Assembly (NCBI RefSeq): GCF_900119185.1
Contig: NZ_FPJE01000003.1
Location: 186,001 to 250,000, forward strand
DNA from: Sinomicrobium oceani
GTDB taxonomy: Bacteria > Bacteroidota > Bacteroidia > Flavobacteriales > Flavobacteriaceae
Reading direction: 5' to 3'
Length of the DNA stretch: 64,000 bases
Below, one piece after another: positions 60,580 through 64,000 of this stretch. The number at the start of each line of letters is the position of its first letter. The first letter of the stretch is position 1. The notes beneath the pieces were generated by a model. The model searched no databases. It was given only the letters and a program-made list of their open reading frames with translations, and had not been told where the DNA came from. A program made the position numbers and the translations under genes.

Positions 60580-62943
60580 TTATTTATGGTCTTCCAGCAA
60601 TGTGGAATTGAATAGTTTTAGTATGCGCTTGTACTCGTCTGTCCAGCTGCTGGGTTCTACAAATCCGTGATCTTCGGCCGGGTACACGGCCATTTCCCAA
60701 TTGTCTTTTCCGAGTTCGATGAGACGTTGCGAGAGGCGGACCACATCCTGAAAATGTACATTGACATCCACCATACCGTGGGCAATCAGTAAGTGACCTT
60801 TCAGTCCTTCTGCAAAATAGATGGGGGAGGATTTCCGGTATGCTTCCGGGTCGTTGTACGGCTCGTTAAGGATATTGGAAGTGTAACCGTGATTGTAATG
60901 GGCCCAGTCCGTTACTGATCTTAAAGCGGCACCGGATGTAAAGGTGTCCCCTTCATTAAACATGGCCATAAGCGTGATGAACCCCCCGTAGCTACCCCCA
61001 TAGATCCCGATTTTCTGCGGATTGATATCCTGCTCGGCAATGAGAAACCGGGCTCCGTCTACCTGGTCCGACAAATCTTTGCCTCCCATGTGGCGGTATA
61101 TCGCGGTTCTCCAGTCGCGTCCGTAACCTGCGCTGCCGCGGTAGTCGATATCGAGTACGGTATAGCCCAGATCGGCGAGCAGATTGTGAAACATATATTC
61201 CCGGAAATAGAGCGACCACCATTTATGGACATTCTGAAGATATCCTGCACCATGCACAAAAATTATCGCGGCATTGTTTTTTACATCTGCTGTAGGGACG
61301 TACAGTCTGGCGGGTACCTGCTGTCCGTCGGAAGCTGTAAAGTGTATGAGTTGCGGATCGCGCCAGGGGTATGCGGCAAAGGCTTCCGATCTGCCGGAAG
61401 TCAGTTGGGTCTCTTTGGCATTGGTCGTATTCTTTTTCAGGTATAGTTCCCAGGGTTTATTGCTGTAGGAGTACCGGATAGCCATATATTTTTCGTCGGG
61501 GGAGAGTGTAACTTCGTTATTACCGGTCATGGAGGTCAGTTTTTTCATGGTTCCTCCGTAGACAGGCATAGTATAGAAATGCCGTTCTCCGGGGCCTGCT
61601 TCGGAAGTGGTCAGATACCAGGACTTGCCATCAGCGGCTAAAAACGGATCGAATACTTCGAATTTTCCGGAGGTGAGCGCTTTTTTCTTTCCGGTGGTAA
61701 TGTCGAGGATATACAGGTGGGAGTATCCGGTCTCTTCCGATTGGAAATAGATATGTTTGTTATCGGGCAACCATCCCAGGACACCGCCTCCCATGCTCCA
61801 GCCTATTCCGGGGCCTGCAATCCAGGCCTCATCACGCTGCCGGTCGAGATTTTTCAGGCTGCCGTCTCTGGTATTCAACAGGGCGATCCACCGGTCTTTA
61901 TTGTTTTTGGAGCGGACGTTGACCACTATGTTTTTCCCGTCCGGGGAGAAGGAAGCCCCGGAGATCATCACGGTTCTTTCTTCCGGTTCCCAGTCTTTGT
62001 CCGGATAATCTTTGGTGTAGTCCGGAAGATCGTTTAGTCCGGGTAAGGCATCGGCTCCTACCAGGTAGACTGTGTCCTTTACCAGGTTGTAAACGGCCAT
62101 ATCCATGGTAGTGGTTTCTTCCCCTACCTTTGTCCGGGTATGGAGATCGGTGGTGTAGCCGGAGGTATCGATATAATCGGGTACAACGGTTTTTTGGGAA
62201 TCTCCCGTAGTCCTGAGGTTAAAAACCGCAAATTGTTCGTTGGGAGATAACTCCAGGTTGATTACCTGCGCCTTCCCGGAATAGAAGGCATAAGGTTTTT
62301 TTGCGGCAGTCATTTCGGTATATTCCCTCGATTTTTCTTTTTTTTCTTCCCGTTCGCTGACCACCCGTAGCAGTTCCAGGTTTTCTTCCCGGAGCCATTG
62401 CGCTTTCGGCGATCTTTTTGGGTCTTCTTTGTCCGGAGTCTCTCCCGTACTGATGTGGGTAAGTTGTCTCAAATGTCCGTCGGGGAGGGAATAGGTAAAC
62501 AGATTAGTTCCGGAATGGAAAGCTATTTTGTTTTCATCGGCGAGAAATTTCGGATTTCCGATATATCCGTCCATTTGTATGAGCTCTGTTTTTTTTCTTT
62601 TACGAATATCGTAGAGAAACAGGCTTTTGCCTTCCGTGTAGAGTTTTTTAGTCCGGTTTTTATTGTAGCTGTCCGTTGCAGGGATCAGGGTCCTGGCTTC
62701 GCGGGCAGGGACTTTTTCCAGGGTTCCGGGCGATTTTATCCGGATGCGGTAGAGGGAGTCCGAAGGATCGTTGTCCCTGTTGTATTTGAAGTACAAGGTT
62801 TCCCCGTGATCATCCCAGCGTATATCCGAAGGGAAGGTTCCCATCCATTTGGGGTCCTGCATGATCTTTTCCACGCTCAGTTGTTCCTGGGCATGGAGAA
62901 CGATACCGGTAAGAAAGAGTAAAAAGGTGATTTTTTTGAACAT
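60580..62943 (-). CDS. Exported S9-family prolyl oligopeptidase
   Basis: Using the ATG at 62943 gives 787 residues with a signal peptide (FKKITFLLFLTGIVLHAQ). Residues about 30-500 form beta-propeller-like repeats (WDDHGETLYFKYN, GNPKFLADENKIAF, ISGASFSPDGKNIVV, LSPDEKYMAIRYS). The alpha/beta hydrolase domain has IGIYGGSYGGFITLMAMF (nucleophile Ser in GGSYGG), HGMVDVNVHFQDVV (Asp) and AEDHGFVEPSSW (His). It cleaves peptides, perhaps after proline, in the periplasm. Confidence 0.92.
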   Translation of the reverse strand: MFKKITFLLFLTGIVLHAQEQLSVEKIMQDPKWMGTFPSDIRWDDHGETLYFKYNRDNDPSDSLYRIRIKSPGTLEKVPAREARTLIPATDSYNKNRTKKLYTEGKSLFLYDIRKRKKTELIQMDGYIGNPKFLADENKIAFHSGTNLFTYSLPDGHLRQLTHISTGETPDKEDPKRSPKAQWLREENLELLRVVSEREEKKEKSREYTEMTAAKKPYAFYSGKAQVINLELSPNEQFAVFNLRTTGDSQKTVVPDYIDTSGYTTDLHTRTKVGEETTTMDMAVYNLVKDTVYLVGADALPGLNDLPDYTKDYPDKDWEPEERTVMISGASFSPDGKNIVVNVRSKNNKDRWIALLNTRDGSLKNLDRQRDEAWIAGPGIGWSMGGGVLGWLPDNKHIYFQSEETGYSHLYILDITTGKKKALTSGKFEVFDPFLAADGKSWYLTTSEAGPGERHFYTMPVYGGTMKKLTSMTGNNEVTLSPDEKYMAIRYSYSNKPWELYLKKNTTNAKETQLTSGRSEAFAAYPWRDPQLIHFTASDGQQVPARLYVPTADVKNNAAIIFVHGAGYLQNVHKWWSLYFREYMFHNLLADLGYTVLDIDYRGSAGYGRDWRTAIYRHMGGKDLSDQVDGARFLIAEQDINPQKIGIYGGSYGGFITLMAMFNEGDTFTSGAALRSVTDWAHYNHGYTSNILNEPYNDPEAYRKSSPIYFAEGLKGHLLIAHGMVDVNVHFQDVVRLSQRLIELGKDNWEMAVYPAEDHGFVEPSSWTDEYKRILKLFNSTLLEDHK

Positions 62944-62993
62944 GAGAAAAGGATTTAAAAACACAGCTCACGAATCTACAGATTTTTTTTAAC

Positions 62994-63021
62994 TTGTTTC
63001 TAAATACTTTGAGTAACTTTG
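62994..63021 (+). promoter_or_regulatory. Promoter of mtaB
   Basis: TTG at 62994-62996 and TAACTTTG at 63014-63021 are 17 bases apart, a perfect flavobacterial promoter. Confidence 0.75.
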
Positions 63022-63096
63022 CACTCCCGAAATCATGTCAAGATGTTAATAATGAGCCTCTTCGAGGGGGAGGGGAAATTGTAATCAGTAAGGAAT

Positions 63097-64000
63097 ATGG
63101 ATCAGAGAAAAAGGGTAGCTTTTTACACGTTGGGATGCAAACTGAATTTTTCGGAAACCTCGACCATAGCCCGGGATTTTAAAGATAAGGGGTTTGACCG
63201 CGTCGATTTTGAAGAAACCGCAGATATTTATGTGATCAATACCTGCTCGGTCACGGAGAATGCGGACCGTCAGTTCAGGCAGGTGGTCAAAAAGGCGTTA
63301 AAACACAATGACCGTGCATTTGTAGCGGCCGTGGGATGTTATGCCCAGTTAAAACCCGAAGAGCTGGCTGCAGTAGATGGCGTAGACCTGGTATTAGGAG
63401 CCACGGAGAAATTCAAGATTACCGATTATATCAATGACCTTTCCAAAAATGATTTCGGCGAAGTACATTCGTGTGAGATCGAGGATGCGGACTTTTACGT
63501 GGGAAGTTATTCCATAGGGGACCGCACCCGTGCTTTTCTGAAAGTGCAGGATGGTTGCGACTATAAGTGTACCTACTGTACCATTCCCCTGGCCCGGGGA
63601 ATATCCCGTAGCGATACCCTGGAAAATGTCTTGCACAATGCCCGGGAGATATCCCGGAAAAACATCCGTGAGATCGTACTTACGGGTGTGAATATAGGAG
63701 ATTACGGAAAAGGGGAGTTCGGGAACAAAAAACACGAACATACTTTTCTCGACCTGGTCAAGGCGCTGGATGAGGTAGAAGGAATAGAAAGATTGCGTAT
63801 ATCTTCGATAGAGCCCAATCTTTTGAAAAACGAGACCATAACATTTGTATCGGAAAGCAGGACGTTTGTGCCGCATTTTCATATCCCGCTACAGTCCGGA
63901 AGTAATGATATTCTTAAAAAGATGCGACGGAGGTATCTCCGGGAATTGTATGTGGACAGGGTGACAAAGATCAGGGAAGTCATGCCACATGCCTGTATCG
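63097..64000 (+). CDS. mtaB: tRNA-methylthiotransferase MtaB (partial, runs off the right edge)
   Basis: The frame from the ATG at 63097 is open to the end of the window (301 codons). It reads MDQRKRVAFYTLGCKLNFSE (first Fe-S Cys), INTCSVTENADRQFRQVV, AVGCYAQLKPEE (further Cys), VQDGCDYKCTYCTIPLARG (CxxxCxxC of the radical SAM cluster), IVLTGVNIGDYG and RISSIEPN. MtaB adds a methylthio group to t6A37 of tRNAs. The TRAM domain lies outside the window. Confidence 0.95.
   Translation, partial: MDQRKRVAFYTLGCKLNFSETSTIARDFKDKGFDRVDFEETADIYVINTCSVTENADRQFRQVVKKALKHNDRAFVAAVGCYAQLKPEELAAVDGVDLVLGATEKFKITDYINDLSKNDFGEVHSCEIEDADFYVGSYSIGDRTRAFLKVQDGCDYKCTYCTIPLARGISRSDTLENVLHNAREISRKNIREIVLTGVNIGDYGKGEFGNKKHEHTFLDLVKALDEVEGIERLRISSIEPNLLKNETITFVSESRTFVPHFHIPLQSGSNDILKKMRRRYLRELYVDRVTKIREVMPHACI

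Noticed and set aside
62994-63182. Short plus-strand frame over the start of mtaB
   Set aside because: It overlaps the promoter and the true mtaB start in another frame.
1-64000. CRISPR arrays, prophage genes, rRNA genes
   Set aside because: I saw no regularly spaced repeats, no phage structural genes and no rRNA sequence.

Overview
The window looks like a chromosomal segment of a marine-type or soil-type member of the Flavobacteriaceae (Bacteroidetes). The evidence is the gliding lipoprotein GldI, Bacteroidetes-only families (DUF1599, BT_3928-like DoxX proteins, GlmU-like nucleotidyltransferase, head-GIN proteins), Bacteroidetes-type Hcp/TssD proteins, and many promoters of the flavobacterial form TTG-N17-23-TAnnTTTG. 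I do not assign a genus.

Region 1 (1-4.7 kb) is accessory. It holds three Hcp/TssD-like genes, a candidate type VI effector with a small membrane protein directly downstream (possible immunity protein), a rhomboid-like N-terminal fragment that may be frameshifted, and the scar of an IS21 element that cuts an NTF2-like gene.

Region 2 (5.0-12.4 kb) is the most interesting part. It looks like a chaperone-usher-like surface fibre locus of a kind I do not recognise as characterised in Bacteroidetes. It has a major pilin-like subunit, a PapD-like chaperone, a two-domain protein whose C-terminal half repeats the pilin domain (candidate tip adhesin), and a 942-residue outer-membrane barrel protein with Ig-like domains at both ends (candidate usher). 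A divergent AraC-type regulator is followed by a second pilin-like gene.

Region 3 (12.4-27 kb) is mostly core. It has a DinB-like protein, a ModF/PhrA-like double ABC ATPase, a fused cyclophilin-FKBP lipoprotein, gldI, nrnA-type DHH phosphoesterase, folP, then DUF1599, BT_3928-like protein, a TlpA-like thioredoxin, tpiA, prmA, clpS and cydAB.

Region 4 (27-31.6 kb) has an AraC regulator, a transposase scar beside tRNA-Gly(TCC), a GNAT acetyltransferase, a Tat-type M15 peptidase and a tandem pair of ankyrin proteins.

Region 5 (31.8-44.9 kb) has gpmI, tatA, a PAP2 phosphatase, an O-methyltransferase, kynU and kmo (tryptophan catabolism through kynurenine), a Crp-like regulator with DoxX protein, an Rrf2 regulator with its likely target oxidoreductase, an M48 peptidase lipoprotein, two MFS transporters and a HAD phosphatase.

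Region 6 (45-53.2 kb) has two ECF sigma/anti-sigma modules on the minus strand. Between them is a plus-strand set resembling the DUF3325-DUF3649-PepSY iron-uptake arrangement plus a DUF4198-like metal-associated protein.

Region 7 (53.4-64 kb) has an MsbA-like exporter, a phosphohexomutase, a glycosyltransferase, DUF4199 protein, type B L31, a GlmU-like nucleotidyltransferase, an S9 peptidase and the start of mtaB, which runs off the right edge.
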